Positions 16,794-26,673 of a stretch of DNA of 64,000 nucleotides are shown in pieces; positions within the stretch are counted from its first letter, which is position 1, and every line of letters begins with the position of its first letter. The notes beneath the pieces were generated by a model, which searched no databases, had not been told where the DNA came from, and saw only the letters and a program-made list of their open reading frames with translations. Source of the DNA: Rhodoferax sp. GTDB taxonomy: Bacteria; Pseudomonadota; Gammaproteobacteria; Burkholderiales; Burkholderiaceae_C. The DNA lies in assembly GCF_030697375.1 (NCBI RefSeq), contig NZ_JAUYQD010000055.1, positions 1 through 64,000 of the forward strand, in the 5' to 3' direction. The position numbers and the translations under genes were made by a program.

Positions 16794-17576
16794 TCAACCC
16801 GGGCTGAACAAATCCACCCGGTCGGTGATGATGGCATCTAGGCCCAGATCGATCAGACGCTGGGCGGCCCATTCGTCGTTGACGGTGTAGCTCAGGGTGC
16901 GAAAACCGGCGCTTTTGGCCTGGGTCACACTGCTTGTGTCCCACAGTGCGTGGTTGCAGACGATGGCCACACAGTCCAGCGTGAGCGCGGTTTCCAGCCA
17001 GCCTGTCCACAGCGTGTCCAGCAGCAGGCCGCGCGGCAATTCAGGCTGTGCGGCCTGCGCCCCTTCCAGGGATTCGGTGTCAAACGAGGTCAGCAAGGGC
17101 GGCACCGCCTGGCCTTGCCACAGGCGCGCCGCATGCTGGGCCACCACTTCACCGGTGTGGCGCTCCAGCCCGGGCGTGGCTTTGATCTCGATGTTCAGGC
17201 AAAAGCCATTGCGGATGCAGTACGCGGCCACGGCGTCCAGCGTGGGCAGGGGCTCGCCCGCATAGGTACGGGAATGCCAGCTCCCGGCGTCGAGTTGCGA
17301 CAAGGTGCCCCAGGGATGCTCGCCCGCCACTGCGCTGTTGCCGGCGCCCAGTTTGGCGCGGGCGTTGGTGGTGCGCTGCAAGGTGGCGTCGTGCATCAAG
17401 AACGGTACGCCATCGCTGCTCAGCTTCACATCGCACTCGAACATGCGGTAGCCGTGGCTGGCGCCCAGGCGAAAGGCGGCCAGGGTGTTTTCGGGGGCCA
17501 GTTTGCCCGCACCACGGTGCGCCACCCAACGTGGGTAGGGCCAAGCGGGCAGGTCGGGGGTGTTATCCAGGCTCAT
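16794..17576 (-). CDS. ugpQ: Glycerophosphodiester phosphodiesterase
   Basis: Hydrolyses glycerophosphodiesters to glycerol-3-phosphate and an alcohol. The 260-residue GDPD TIM-barrel shows [13 protein letters not shown] near residue 19 (catalytic His, Arg and the Glu of the PENT motif), [11 protein letters not shown] (metal-binding Glu/Asp), the second catalytic His in [12 protein letters not shown], and NIEIKA. It is cytoplasmic, with no signal peptide. Its ATG overlaps the ugpC stop by four bases and it closes the ugpBAECQ operon, as in enterobacteria. Confidence 0.95.
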   Translation of the reverse strand: MSLDNTPDLPAWPYPRWVAHRGAGKLAPENTLAAFRLGASHGYRMFECDVKLSSDGVPFLMHDATLQRTTNARAKLGAGNSAVAGEHPWGTLSQLDAGSWHSRTYAGEPLPTLDAVAAYCIRNGFCLNIEIKATPGLERHTGEVVAQHAARLWQGQAVPPLLTSFDTESLEGAQAAQPELPRGLLLDTLWTGWLETALTLDCVAIVCNHALWDTSSVTQAKSAGFRTLSYTVNDEWAAQRLIDLGLDAIITDRVDLFSPG

Positions 17577-18598
17577 AGGTTCTCCAGGCGGCGGCCGGTG
17601 GCGGCGTCAAAGTGGTGGAGTTTGTGGGCGCGCGGCGTCACATGCAGGGTAGCGCCCAGCGCCGGCACGGCGTGGGATTCTTCGGTGCGGATGATCACCA
17701 TCTCGTCGGCATCGCTGTGGGCCCAGCGGCCGTACACCAGGCGCTCGGCGCCCAGCATTTCCACCGCCTCGACTTTGAGCGCCCAGCCGTTGGCTGTGAT
17801 GTCCAGATGCTCGGGGCGAATGCCGGTGATGGTGCCCGGCTTGGCATCGGGCGCGTTCTGCAGCAAATTCATGGGCGGCGAGCCGATGAAGCTGGCCACA
17901 AAGGTGCTGGCCGGGCGGGTGTAGACCTCTTCGGGCGTGCCAAACTGCTCCATCACGCCACCGTTCATCACGATCATGCGCTGCGCCAGCGTCATGGCCT
18001 CGACCTGGTCGTGGGTGACAAACAGGGATGTGATGCCCAGCTCGCGGTGCAGTTTTTGAATCTCCAGACGGGTTTGGGCGCGCAGCTTGGCGTCCAGATT
18101 GCTCAGTGGTTCGTCAAACAAAAACACCTGGGGCTGGCGCACGATGGCCCGGCCCATGGCCACGCGCTGGCGTTGGCCACCCGACAGTGCGCGGGGCTTG
18201 CGCTCCAGGTAGGGGCCGAGTTCCAGAATCTTGGCGGCCTTGTCCACCCGCGCCTTGATCTCGTCGACCGGCACCTTAGCAATCTTCAGGCCATAGGCCA
18301 TGTTGTCGAACACACTCATGTGCGGGTAGAGCGCGTAGTTCTGGAACACCATGGCAATGTCGCGTTCGGAGGGCTCCAGGTCGTTGACCACGCGGCTACC
18401 AATACAGATATCGCCGCCGCTCACCTCTTCCAGCCCCGCCACCATGCGCAACAGCGTGGACTTTCCACAGCCCGAGGGGCCGACGATGACGACGAATTCC
18501 CCGTCCTGGATCTGGGCGTTGATGCCGTGGATGACCTGGTTGGCGGTTTTGCCCGCGCCGTAGCGTTTGATGACGTTTTTGAGTTCGATGGAAGCCAT
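17573..18598 (-). CDS. ugpC: sn-glycerol-3-phosphate ABC transporter ATP-binding protein
   Basis: The ATPase of the Ugp importer, of the MalK/UgpC type. The 341-residue protein has Walker [10 protein letters not shown] near residue 39, signature [14 protein letters not shown] near 135, Walker [14 protein letters not shown], the H-loop FVTHDQ, and a C-terminal OB-fold regulatory domain with GIRPEHL. It is separated from ugpE by a 288-base gap containing two strong stem-loops, and overlaps ugpQ by four bases. Confidence 0.93.
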   Translation of the reverse strand: MASIELKNVIKRYGAGKTANQVIHGINAQIQDGEFVVIVGPSGCGKSTLLRMVAGLEEVSGGDICIGSRVVNDLEPSERDIAMVFQNYALYPHMSVFDNMAYGLKIAKVPVDEIKARVDKAAKILELGPYLERKPRALSGGQRQRVAMGRAIVRQPQVFLFDEPLSNLDAKLRAQTRLEIQKLHRELGITSLFVTHDQVEAMTLAQRMIVMNGGVMEQFGTPEEVYTRPASTFVASFIGSPPMNLLQNAPDAKPGTITGIRPEHLDITANGWALKVEAVEMLGAERLVYGRWAHSDADEMVIIRTEESHAVPALGATLHVTPRAHKLHHFDAATGRRLENL

Positions 18599-18637
18599 AG
18601 AGGGGGAGTTGTTGGGATTGGCGCCAGTTAGCGGCGG

Positions 18638-18702
18638 TCAGGCTTTGGCCGGGGGCCGATTTCTGCGCGTTTGGCAGCATGAGGTCCCCGGCCAAAGCCT
18701 GA
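18638..18702 (-). repeat. Stem-loop 1 between ugpE and ugpC
   Basis: Perfect 17-base complementary arms (18638-18654 and 18686-18702; the left arm begins TCAGGCTTTGG) enclose a 31-base loop. It lies within the ugp transcript, just before ugpC. No T-run follows, so a simple terminator is unlikely. Together with stem-loop 2 it forms a tandem structured element, similar in place and likely effect to the REP elements of the malEFG operon in enterobacteria (analogy only). Confidence 0.75.
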
Positions 18703-18754
18703 GCGCTGCGGAGCCACATGAATGGACGGGAAGTTCATAGGCCTGACATAACCT

Positions 18755-18836
18755 CACAGCGTGGGGCGCAAAGCCGGGGCCTCATCAGTCCCTGCTGGTC
18801 CAGCAAATCGGCCCCGGCTTCGCGCCCCACGCTGTG
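18755..18836 (-). repeat. Stem-loop 2 between ugpE and ugpC
   Basis: 27-base arms (18755-18781 and 18810-18836; the left arm begins CACAGCGTGGGG) pair with one mismatch, A opposite C on the plus strand. In the minus-strand RNA, which is the ugp mRNA, this becomes a U-G wobble, so the stem is fully paired only in the transcribed sense. The loop is 28 bases. The inner parts of both stem-loops share a GGCCGGGG/GCCGGGGCC-like core. Confidence 0.8.
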
Positions 18837-18886
18837 GCGTTGCGGGTGGGCGCTCGCAGAAGAGGGCAAAAGAGAGGGCGTGGAGG

Positions 18887-19738
18887 TCATTTCTCCGTAT
18901 CCACCAGGCCTTTGACAAACCACTTCTGCATCAGCATCACCACCAGGGCCGGCGGCAGCATGGCCAGCATGGCGGTGGCCATGACGATGTTCCATTCGGT
19001 TTGGGCGTCGCCGCCTGAAATCATTTGCTTGATGCCGATGACCACCGGGTACATGTTTTCCTCGGTGGTGACCAAGAGGGGCCAGAGGTACTGGTTCCAG
19101 CCATAGATGAACTGGATGACAAACAGCGCCGCCATGCTGGTGCTCGACAAGGGCACCAAAATGTCCTTGAAAAAACGCATGGGCCCTGCACCGTCTACGC
19201 GGGCGGCCTCGACCAACTCTTCCGGCACCGTCAGAAAAAACTGCCGGAACAAAAACGTGGCCGTGGCCGAGGCGATCAGCGGCACGGTCAGACCCGCATA
19301 GCTGTTGAGCATGCCCAAGTCTGCCACCACCTGGTAGGTGGGGCCGATGCGCACCTCCACCGGCAGCATCAGCGTGACAAAGATGGCCCAAAAGAAGGCC
19401 ATGCGAAAGGGAAAACGGAAGTACACGATGGCGAAGGCCGACAGCAGCGAGATGGCGATTTTTCCCAGCGCAATCACCAGCGCGGTCACCAGGCTCACCA
19501 CCATCATGCGGCCCACCGAAGCGTGCGAGCCCGTGCCCTCGCGCCCGCCGCTCAGGGCGGTGGCATAGTTGTCCAGCAGGTGGGGTCCCGGCAGCAGCGG
19601 CATGGGCACCTGTACCACCTCCTGGGTGGTGTGGGTGGAGGCCACGAAAGTGATGTAGACCGGGAAGGCGATGACCAACACCCCCACGATGAGGATGGCG
19701 TGGGACAACACATCCAGCCAGGGGCGACGTTCCACCAT
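18887..19738 (-). CDS. ugpE: sn-glycerol-3-phosphate ABC transporter permease
   Basis: A 283-residue inner-membrane permease with six predicted helices and the EAA loop [25 protein letters not shown] near residue 180, which docks with the UgpC ATPase. It is the MalG-like member of the UgpA/UgpE pair. Its start overlaps the ugpA stop by one base (TGATG-type junction), so translation is coupled. The two stem-loops lie directly downstream. Confidence 0.93.
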   Translation of the reverse strand: MVERRPWLDVLSHAILIVGVLVIAFPVYITFVASTHTTQEVVQVPMPLLPGPHLLDNYATALSGGREGTGSHASVGRMMVVSLVTALVIALGKIAISLLSAFAIVYFRFPFRMAFFWAIFVTLMLPVEVRIGPTYQVVADLGMLNSYAGLTVPLIASATATFLFRQFFLTVPEELVEAARVDGAGPMRFFKDILVPLSSTSMAALFVIQFIYGWNQYLWPLLVTTEENMYPVVIGIKQMISGGDAQTEWNIVMATAMLAMLPPALVVMLMQKWFVKGLVDTEK

Positions 19739-20619
19739 CAGTAGTTCACTTTCTTTTCGACAAAGCGGAATTGCACCACCGTCAACGCCACCACAATCAC
19801 CATCAGCACCACCGACTGCGCGGCCGAGCCGCCCAGGTCCATGGCCTTGAAGCCGTCGAAGTAGACCTTGTAGACCAGAATGGCCGTGTCCTTGCCGGGC
19901 CCGCCCTTAGTGGCGGCGTCCACGATGGCGAAGGTGTCAAAAAACGCGTAGACGATGTTGATCACCAGCAGGAAAAAGGTGGTGGGTGAGAGCAGCGGGA
20001 ACTGGATGGTCCAGAAACGCCGCCAGGGCCGCGCGCCGTCCATGGACGCGGCCTCGATCAGCGACTTCGGGATGCTCTGCAAGCCGGCCAGAAAAAACAG
20101 AAAGTTGTAGGAGATTTGTTTCCACACGGCGGCCATCACGATCAGCGCCATGGCGTGCTTGCTGTTGAGCAACGAATCCCAGGCAAAACCGCCTTCACGC
20201 AAGGCGTAGGACACGATGCCAATGCTGGGTGAAAACATGAACAGCCACAGCACCCCCGCCACCGCCGGGGCCACGGCGTAGGGCCAGATCAGCAGCGTGC
20301 GGTACAGGGTGGAGCCCTTGACCACGCGGTCGGCAAACACCGCCAGCAGCAGTGAAATGCTCAGGCCCAGTACCGCGACCAGTGCCGAAAAAATGGCGGT
20401 GGTTTGGAAAGATTCCAGGTAGGAGTCATCGTTCCAGAGGTTGCGAAAGTTCTCCAGCCCGACCCATTCGACCGAGGTGCCAAAGGCGTCCGACTGCTGG
20501 ACCGACTGCAGCAGGGCCTGCGCGGCGGGCCAGAAGAAGAATACGGCGATGACCAGCACCTGGGGTGCAATCAGCACCCAGGGCAGCCAAACCGACTTGA
20601 AAACGACACGTTTTTCCAC
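19738..20619 (-). CDS. ugpA: sn-glycerol-3-phosphate ABC transporter permease
   Basis: A 293-residue MalF-like permease with six membrane helices and the EAA motif [22 protein letters not shown] near residue 190. It pairs with UgpE to form the channel. It starts 25 bases after the ugpB stop and overlaps ugpE by one base. Length is as usual for UgpA. Confidence 0.93.
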   Translation of the reverse strand: MEKRVVFKSVWLPWVLIAPQVLVIAVFFFWPAAQALLQSVQQSDAFGTSVEWVGLENFRNLWNDDSYLESFQTTAIFSALVAVLGLSISLLLAVFADRVVKGSTLYRTLLIWPYAVAPAVAGVLWLFMFSPSIGIVSYALREGGFAWDSLLNSKHAMALIVMAAVWKQISYNFLFFLAGLQSIPKSLIEAASMDGARPWRRFWTIQFPLLSPTTFFLLVINIVYAFFDTFAIVDAATKGGPGKDTAILVYKVYFDGFKAMDLGGSAAQSVVLMVIVVALTVVQFRFVEKKVNY

Positions 20620-20644
20620 AGAAACTGCTCAAAAGCGCGCGAAT

Positions 20645-21961
20645 TTACTTCTTGTTGGCCTTCTCAAACCGCTCCAGCAGTTCGTCGCCGCGTTTGACGA
20701 TGGTGTCCAGCCCTTCCTTGGCGGACTTTTTGCCGGCCCAGACTTGTTCCAATTCTTCGTCTTCCACGGCGCGGATCTGCACATAGTTGCCCAGACGGAT
20801 GCCGCGGGATTTGTCGGTCACCTTGCGGACCATCTGGTTCACCGCCACATCGGTGCCGGGGTTTTGTTTGTAAAAGCCCGATTTTTCAGTCAACTCAAAC
20901 GCCGCCGTGGTGATGGGCAGGTAGCCGGTGCGCTTGTGGCTGGCGGACTGCACTTCGGGGCTGGACAAGAAGCTGAAGAACTTGGCAATGCCTTTGTATT
21001 CGTCTGTCTTCTTGCCCGCCATCACCCACAGGCTGGCGCCGCCAATCACAGTGTTTTGCGGCGCACCGGGCACGTCCTGGTAGTGGGGCAGGGGCGCCAG
21101 GCCGAAGGCGAACTTGGCGTTTTTCTTGACGTTGCCGTAAAAGCCGCTGGAGGTGGTCATCATGGCGCATTCGCCCGAGACAAAGCTGGCCTCGGGCACA
21201 TTGCCCCGGCCCTTGTAGACAAACAGGCCCTGCTTGGCCATGTTGGCCAGGTTCTCGATGTGGCGCACATGCAAGGGGGAGTTGATCTTCAGCCGCGCAT
21301 CCATGCCGGCCAGGCCGTTTTGCTTGCTGGCATATTCCACGTTGTGCCAGGCGGAGAAGCTCTCCAGCTGGGTCCAGCCCTGCCAGGAAATGGAAATCGG
21401 GCACTTGTGGCCATTGGCCTTGAGCTTGGCGGCGGCCAAGGCCACTTCGGCCCAGGTGGCGGGGGCCTTTTCCGCATCCAGACCTGCCGCCTTGAAGGCG
21501 TCCTTGTTGTAATAGAACACTGTCGTGGAGCTGTTGAACGGGAAGCTCAGCATTTGTCCATTGGGCGCGGTGTAGTAGCCGGCCACGGCGGGGATGTAGG
21601 CCTTGGGATCGAAACTTTGGCCGGCATCCTTCATGACCTGGCCGACCGGCACGATGGCGCCCTTGCTGGCCATCATGGTGGCGGTGCCCACTTCAAACAC
21701 CTGCAAAATGTGCGGCGCATTGCCGGCACGGAAGGCCGCGACGGCCGATGTCATGGACTCGTCGTACGTGCCCTTGAACGTGGGCACAATCTTGTAGTCC
21801 TTCTGGCTCGCGTTGAACTCCTTGGCCAGATCGTTGACCCATTCGCCGTTCACGGCGGTCATGGAGTGCCACCAGTGGATCTCGGTTTGGGCCTGGGCGG
21901 GGATGGAAAAGGCGGCGGCGGTCAACGCCAGAATGGCCAGTGCGCGGCGGTTCAGATGCAT
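20645..21961 (-). CDS. ugpB: sn-glycerol-3-phosphate-binding protein
   Basis: The periplasmic solute-binding component, 438 residues. A signal peptide (MHLNRRALAILALTAAAFSI, cleaved near AQAQ) is followed by the family 1 binding-protein fold beginning TEIHWWHSMTAVNGEWVNDLAKEFN, which matches UgpB closely. It is the first gene of the ugpBAECQ operon. The 200 bases upstream are non-coding and shared with the divergent oxidoreductase gene; a TGTCATA near 22006 recalls a Pho-box half-site, but a full Pho box was not found. Confidence 0.93.
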   Translation of the reverse strand: MHLNRRALAILALTAAAFSIPAQAQTEIHWWHSMTAVNGEWVNDLAKEFNASQKDYKIVPTFKGTYDESMTSAVAAFRAGNAPHILQVFEVGTATMMASKGAIVPVGQVMKDAGQSFDPKAYIPAVAGYYTAPNGQMLSFPFNSSTTVFYYNKDAFKAAGLDAEKAPATWAEVALAAAKLKANGHKCPISISWQGWTQLESFSAWHNVEYASKQNGLAGMDARLKINSPLHVRHIENLANMAKQGLFVYKGRGNVPEASFVSGECAMMTTSSGFYGNVKKNAKFAFGLAPLPHYQDVPGAPQNTVIGGASLWVMAGKKTDEYKGIAKFFSFLSSPEVQSASHKRTGYLPITTAAFELTEKSGFYKQNPGTDVAVNQMVRKVTDKSRGIRLGNYVQIRAVEDEELEQVWAGKKSAKEGLDTIVKRGDELLERFEKANKK

Positions 21962-22161
21962 GGGTTCTCCTTGATTATGGTGGGCGCGATGCTAGTCGCC
22001 CTGTGTGTCATATTGGTTTCAAATTGATTAAAACCGATGGTGTTCCGGGGGCTGCTTAGGGGTTTCCACTAGGAAAAGTGTGTGATTGGTGGTCTGCGGT
22101 ACCATCTAAGTCTCCCAAAACCAGCCCATTTGGGCGGTTCTGGCTGCAACTTTAGAACCTG

Positions 22162-25100
22162 ATGAACGCTCCAACCTCGCTCAGTCACCTCGTGCCTCCC
22201 GCCGGGACCGTGCCGCATGCGCATGAACGCATCCGTGAAATTCCCTACAACTACACCTCCTTCTCCGACCGCGAAATCGTGATTCGCCTCTTGGGCGAAA
22301 GCGCCTGGGCGTTGTTGAATCAGCTGCGCGGCGAGCGCCGCACCGGCCGATCCGCCCGCATGTTGTACGAGGTGCTGGGCGATGTGTGGGTGGTGCAGCG
22401 CAACCCCTATTTACAAGACGACCTGCTGGACAACCCCAAGCGCCGCGGCCTGCTGGTGGACGCCCTGAACCACCGCCTGCACGAGGTGGAAAAGCGCCGC
22501 ACGCCCGACAGCGACCCCGAGCGTGATGCCATGGTCGGCACGCTGCTGGTGGCCGCCCGCGCCGCGGTGCAGGCCTTTGACGCCGCGTTTGTCGAGGTCG
22601 GCGCTCTGCGCCGCAAGACCCAGCGCGCCCTGGGCAAACTCACGGCCAAGGACAACATCAAATTCGACGGCTTGAGCCGTGTGTCGCACGTGACCGACGC
22701 CACTGACTGGCGCGTGGAATACCCCTTTGTGGTGCTGACCCCGGATTCCGAAGAAGAAATGGCGCGCCTGGTCAAGGGCTGTATCGAGCTGGACCTGACC
22801 ATTGTTCCGCGTGGCGGCGGCACCGGCTACACCGGCGGTGCCGTGCCCCTGACCTGGAAAAGCGCGGTCATCAACACCGAAAAACTGGAAGCCATGACCG
22901 AGGTGGAGATGAAAGTCCTACCCGGCATGGACCGCGAAGTGGCCACGGTCTGGACCGAAGCCGGTGTGGTGACCCAGCGCGTGGCCGATGCGGCCGAGCG
23001 CGGCGGGTATGTGTTTGCGGTGGACCCGACCTCGGCCGAGGCATCCTGCATAGGCGGCAACATCGCCATGAACGCAGGCGGCAAAAAAGCCGTGTTATGG
23101 GGCACGGCGCTGGACAACCTGGCCAGCTGGCGCATGGTGACACCGCAGGCCGAGTGGCTGGAGGTGACCCGTATTGGCCACAACATGGGCAAGATCCACG
23201 ATGTGGATGTGGCCAGCTTCGAGCTGCAGTATTTCAAGGCCGACGGCAAAACCAAGTTGCGCGCCGAGCGGCTGGACATTCCCGGCAAGACCTTCCGCAA
23301 AGAGGGCCTGGGCAAGGATGTCACCGACAAATTTTTGAGCGGCCTGCCCGGCATCCAGAAAGAGGGCACGGATGGCCTGATCACCAGCGCGCGCTGGGTG
23401 GTGCACAAGATGCCCAGCCACACCCGCACCGTCTGCCTGGAGTTTTTCGGCAATGCCCGCGACGCGGTGCCCAGCATCGTGGAAATCAAGGATTTCATGT
23501 TTGCCGAGCAAAAGCGCACCGGCGTGCTGCTGGCGGGCCTGGAGCATCTGGACGACCGCTACCTCAAGGCAGTGGGTTACGCCACCAAGAGCAAACGCGG
23601 CGGTTTGCCCAAGATGGCGCTGTTTGGCGACATTGCCGGGGACGACGCCGACGCGGTGGCCCGTGCCACGTCCGAAGTGGTGCGTATTGCCAACTCACGC
23701 AGTGGTGAAGGTTTTGTGGCCATCAGCCGCGAAGCACGCAAGAAATTCTGGCTGGACCGCAAACGCACGGCGGCGATTTCCCGCCACACCAACGCCTTCA
23801 AGATCAATGAAGACGTGGTCATCCCCTTGCCGCGCATGGCGGAATACACCGACGGCATCGAGCGCATCAACATCGAGCTGAGTTTGCGCAACAAGCTGGC
23901 GCTGTGTGATGCGCTGACCGAGTTCTTTGCCCAGGGCAATCTGCCATTGGGCAAGACCGACGACGCCAACGACATCCCTTCCGCCGAGCTGCTGGAAGAC
24001 CGCGTGGCCCAGGCCCTGAGCTTGGTGGCCAGCGTGCGCACCCAATGGTCGGGCTGGCTGGCCGATGTGGAGCCGCTGTTCTCGCAACTGCAAGACCATT
24101 CCTTGCGCGCCAGCTGGAAGACGCAATTGCGCGCACCGTTGCAAGGCATCTTCACCGGCGGCGCCTTCGAGGCGATCCTGGCCGAGTGCAACGCCATCCA
24201 CCAGCGCGTGCTCAAAGGCCGGGTCTGGGTGGCTTTGCACATGCACGCCGGCGACGGCAATGTGCACACCAACCTCCCCGTCAACAGCGACGACTACGAC
24301 ATGCTGCAAGCGGCCCACGGCGCGGTCAAACGCATCATGGCGCTGGCACGCGGCCTGGACGGCGTGATCTCGGGGGAACACGGCATCGGCATCACCAAGC
24401 TGGAGTTTTTGACCGACGCCGAGCTGGCACCGTTTACCGCCTACAAAGCCAAGGTGGACCCGCACGGGCGCTTCAACAAAGGCAAGTTGCTACGAAATCA
24501 GGAGCTGCCTGCGCAAGGCCTGCAAGGGCTAGAGGCTGGTTCATCTACTATTTATGCGGACTTGACCAACGCCTACACGCCGTCCTTTGGCCTGATGGGG
24601 CACGAGTCGCTGATCATGCAGCAAAGCGATATCGGCGCCATTGCCGACAGCGTGAAAGACTGCCTGCGCTGCGGCAAGTGCAAGCCGGTGTGCGCCACCC
24701 ACGTGCCGCGTGCCAACCTGCTGTACAGCCCGCGCAACAAGATTTTGGCCACCTCGCTCTTGGTGGAGGCCTTTTTGTACGAAGAGCAAACCCGCCGGGG
24801 TGTGAGCATCAAGCACTGGCAGGAGTTTGAGGACGTGGCCGACCACTGCACGGTGTGCCACAAGTGCCTCTCGCCCTGTCCGGTGAAGATTGACTTTGGC
24901 GATGTCACCATGAACATGCGCAACCTCTTGCGCAAGATGGGCAAGAAGTCCTACCGCCCGGCCGCCGAGTTCCAGGCCTGGTTTATCGGCACCGCCAGTC
25001 CGAACGCCATTGCGCTGGCGCGCACCGCCACACGCCTAAGCTTCAAGGCGCAGCGCCTGGGCAACCGCGTGCTGAAGGTCCTGGCCCGCAAACAAACCCA

Positions 25101-26076
25101 GGCGCCGCCCGCCACCGTGGGCACGGCTTCGGTCAAGGAGCAGGTCATTCACTTCATCAACAAGAAGATGCCGGGGGACCTGCCCAAACGCTCGGCCCGC
25201 GCCTTGCTGGACATTGAAGACAAAGACTACGTGCCCATCATCCGCAACCCGAAAACCACGACCTCGGAGACCGAAGCGGTGTTTTATTTCCCCGGTTGCG
25301 GCTCCGAGCGCCTGTTCAGCCAGGTAGGCCTGGCCACGCAAGCCATGTTGTGGCACGCCGGTGTGCAAACCGTGCTGCCACCGGGTTACCTGTGCTGTGG
25401 TTACCCGCAGCGCGGCTCGGGCCAGTTTGACAAGGCCGAGAAGATGATCACCGACAACCGGGTGCTGTTCCACCGGGTGGCCAACACCCTGAACTACCTG
25501 GACATCAAGACCGTGGTGGTGAGCTGCGGCACCTGCTACGACCAGTTGCAGGGCTACAAGTTCGAGGAGATTTTTCCGGGTAGCCGCATCATCGACATCC
25601 ACGAGTACCTGCTGGAGAAGAACATCACGCTGGGCGCGGCTTCGGGCGGCGGCTATCTGTACCACGACCCTTGCCACAGCCCGATGAAGCAGCAGGAGCC
25701 GATGAAGACGGTGAAGGCCCTGGTGGGGGATGGCGTACTGGAAAGCAAGCGTTGCTGTGGTGAAAGCGGTGGCCTGGCGACCTCGCGCCCGGATGTGTCC
25801 ACCCAGATCCGCTTCCGCAAGGAAGAGGAGATCCGCAAGGGCGAAGAGGCCCTGCGCGCAGCCGGCACGGTGCAAGCCGAGCAGAACGTCAAAATCCTGA
25901 CCTCCTGCCCGAGCTGCCTGATGGGCTTGAACCGGTACCAGGACGATCTCAAGACGGGCTTGCTGGAGGCCGACTACATCGTGGTGGAAATGGCCAACCA
26001 GATTTTGGGCAAGGATTGGCTGCCGCAGTACGTGCAGACCGCCAACGCCGGGGGGATCGAGCGGGTGCTGGTCTGA
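22162..26076 (+). CDS. Large FAD/Fe-S/CCG-domain oxidoreductase (DUF3683 family, GlcD/Dld-like)
   Basis: A 1304-residue fusion. After an N-terminal DUF3683-type region (about 1-130) comes a GlcD-like FAD-binding domain with [16 protein letters not shown] near residue 213. A FAD-oxidase C-terminal domain ends near 775. Two 4Fe-4S motifs follow, [11 protein letters not shown] (about 834) and [12 protein letters not shown] (about 896). Two CCG domains close it, LCCGYPQ (about 1078) and RCCGESGG (about 1196). The build is that of a membrane-associated 2-hydroxyacid dehydrogenase such as D-lactate or glycolate oxidase passing electrons to quinone; the substrate is not known. Residues 776-794, between the FAD and Fe-S parts, are encoded by repeat copy C. 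Confidence 0.88.
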   Translation: MNAPTSLSHLVPPAGTVPHAHERIREIPYNYTSFSDREIVIRLLGESAWALLNQLRGERRTGRSARMLYEVLGDVWVVQRNPYLQDDLLDNPKRRGLLVDALNHRLHEVEKRRTPDSDPERDAMVGTLLVAARAAVQAFDAAFVEVGALRRKTQRALGKLTAKDNIKFDGLSRVSHVTDATDWRVEYPFVVLTPDSEEEMARLVKGCIELDLTIVPRGGGTGYTGGAVPLTWKSAVINTEKLEAMTEVEMKVLPGMDREVATVWTEAGVVTQRVADAAERGGYVFAVDPTSAEASCIGGNIAMNAGGKKAVLWGTALDNLASWRMVTPQAEWLEVTRIGHNMGKIHDVDVASFELQYFKADGKTKLRAERLDIPGKTFRKEGLGKDVTDKFLSGLPGIQKEGTDGLITSARWVVHKMPSHTRTVCLEFFGNARDAVPSIVEIKDFMFAEQKRTGVLLAGLEHLDDRYLKAVGYATKSKRGGLPKMALFGDIAGDDADAVARATSEVVRIANSRSGEGFVAISREARKKFWLDRKRTAAISRHTNAFKINEDVVIPLPRMAEYTDGIERINIELSLRNKLALCDALTEFFAQGNLPLGKTDDANDIPSAELLEDRVAQALSLVASVRTQWSGWLADVEPLFSQLQDHSLRASWKTQLRAPLQGIFTGGAFEAILAECNAIHQRVLKGRVWVALHMHAGDGNVHTNLPVNSDDYDMLQAAHGAVKRIMALARGLDGVISGEHGIGITKLEFLTDAELAPFTAYKAKVDPHGRFNKGKLLRNQELPAQGLQGLEAGSSTIYADLTNAYTPSFGLMGHESLIMQQSDIGAIADSVKDCLRCGKCKPVCATHVPRANLLYSPRNKILATSLLVEAFLYEEQTRRGVSIKHWQEFEDVADHCTVCHKCLSPCPVKIDFGDVTMNMRNLLRKMGKKSYRPAAEFQAWFIGTASPNAIALARTATRLSFKAQRLGNRVLKVLARKQTQAPPATVGTASVKEQVIHFINKKMPGDLPKRSARALLDIEDKDYVPIIRNPKTTTSETEAVFYFPGCGSERLFSQVGLATQAMLWHAGVQTVLPPGYLCCGYPQRGSGQFDKAEKMITDNRVLFHRVANTLNYLDIKTVVVSCGTCYDQLQGYKFEEIFPGSRIIDIHEYLLEKNITLGAASGGGYLYHDPCHSPMKQQEPMKTVKALVGDGVLESKRCCGESGGLATSRPDVSTQIRFRKEEEIRKGEEALRAAGTVQAEQNVKILTSCPSCLMGLNRYQDDLKTGLLEADYIVVEMANQILGKDWLPQYVQTANAGGIERVLV
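24488..24541 (+). repeat. 54-nt interspersed repeat, copy C (inside the FAD/Fe-S oxidoreductase)
   Basis: TGCTAC, GGAGCTGC, GCGCA and GGGCTAGAGGC are at the family positions. The copy is in frame and in the sense direction. It encodes [18 protein letters not shown], a linker between the flavin and Fe-S modules, in a different frame from copies D, F and G. Confidence 0.8.
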
Positions 26077-26145
26077 GGGTGTGCCATTTGCGGTGACAAT
26101 CGACCTCCTTTTTTTGTAATTCTTGCTTCAGCTTTTTCTAAGAAC

Positions 26146-26673
26146 ATGTCCAGTACGATCACTTTTCAAGTCCGCCCCGCCACCCTGCGCGATGCCAAAT
26201 CCATTGCAGAACTGCACAACATCGCCTTGCGCGAGGCTTTCAAAGGCGTGGTGGCTGACGAGCACTTGCCGGTGGTCGCCCAGGACAAGCGCCAGGCCTA
26301 CTGGCGCGAGGCCATTGAATACAGCGAGCCCCATGTGCAGGTGGCGCTCAACGGCGACAAGATCGTCGGTTTTGTCGGCTACGACCGCTCGCGCGACCCC
26401 AAAACGCCCAACACCATGGGCGAAATCTGGGCCATCTACGCCTCCCCCGACTACTGGGGCCTGGGCGTCGGTTTGGCGCTGTGGGACGCCGCCCGCGAAG
26501 GCCTGCTCGAAGAGGGCTGCCTGAACGTCAGCGTGTGGGTGCCCGTGGGCATCGAACGCACCATCCGCTTCCACGAGCTGGCCGGTTTCAAGCGTGAAAT
26601 GACGACCATCAAAACCGTGCCCATGGGCGCGGTGAAGATCGAAGAAATCCGCCTCAAGCGCGCACTCAGCTAA
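26146..26673 (+). CDS. GNAT family N-acetyltransferase
   Basis: A 175-residue acetyltransferase. VGFVGYDRSRD gives the central strand, and GEIWAIYASPDYWGLGVGLALWDAAREG is motif A, the acetyl-CoA site, near residues 91-118; the end of the domain shows HELAGFKRE, matching the typical GF motif. The substrate is unknown. The start follows a short AT-rich region after the oxidoreductase. The end overlaps the acetoacetyl-CoA synthetase gene by four bases, tail to tail. Confidence 0.85.
   Translation: MSSTITFQVRPATLRDAKSIAELHNIALREAFKGVVADEHLPVVAQDKRQAYWREAIEYSEPHVQVALNGDKIVGFVGYDRSRDPKTPNTMGEIWAIYASPDYWGLGVGLALWDAAREGLLEEGCLNVSVWVPVGIERTIRFHELAGFKREMTTIKTVPMGAVKIEEIRLKRALS

Noticed and set aside
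20441..22027. 528-codon plus-strand frame opposite ugpA/ugpB
   Set aside because: Shadow of the ugp genes, which have unambiguous domains.
22000..22030. Pho box before ugpB
   Set aside because: Only one TGTCATA half-site, with the wrong orientation for ugpB; the second half-site is missing.
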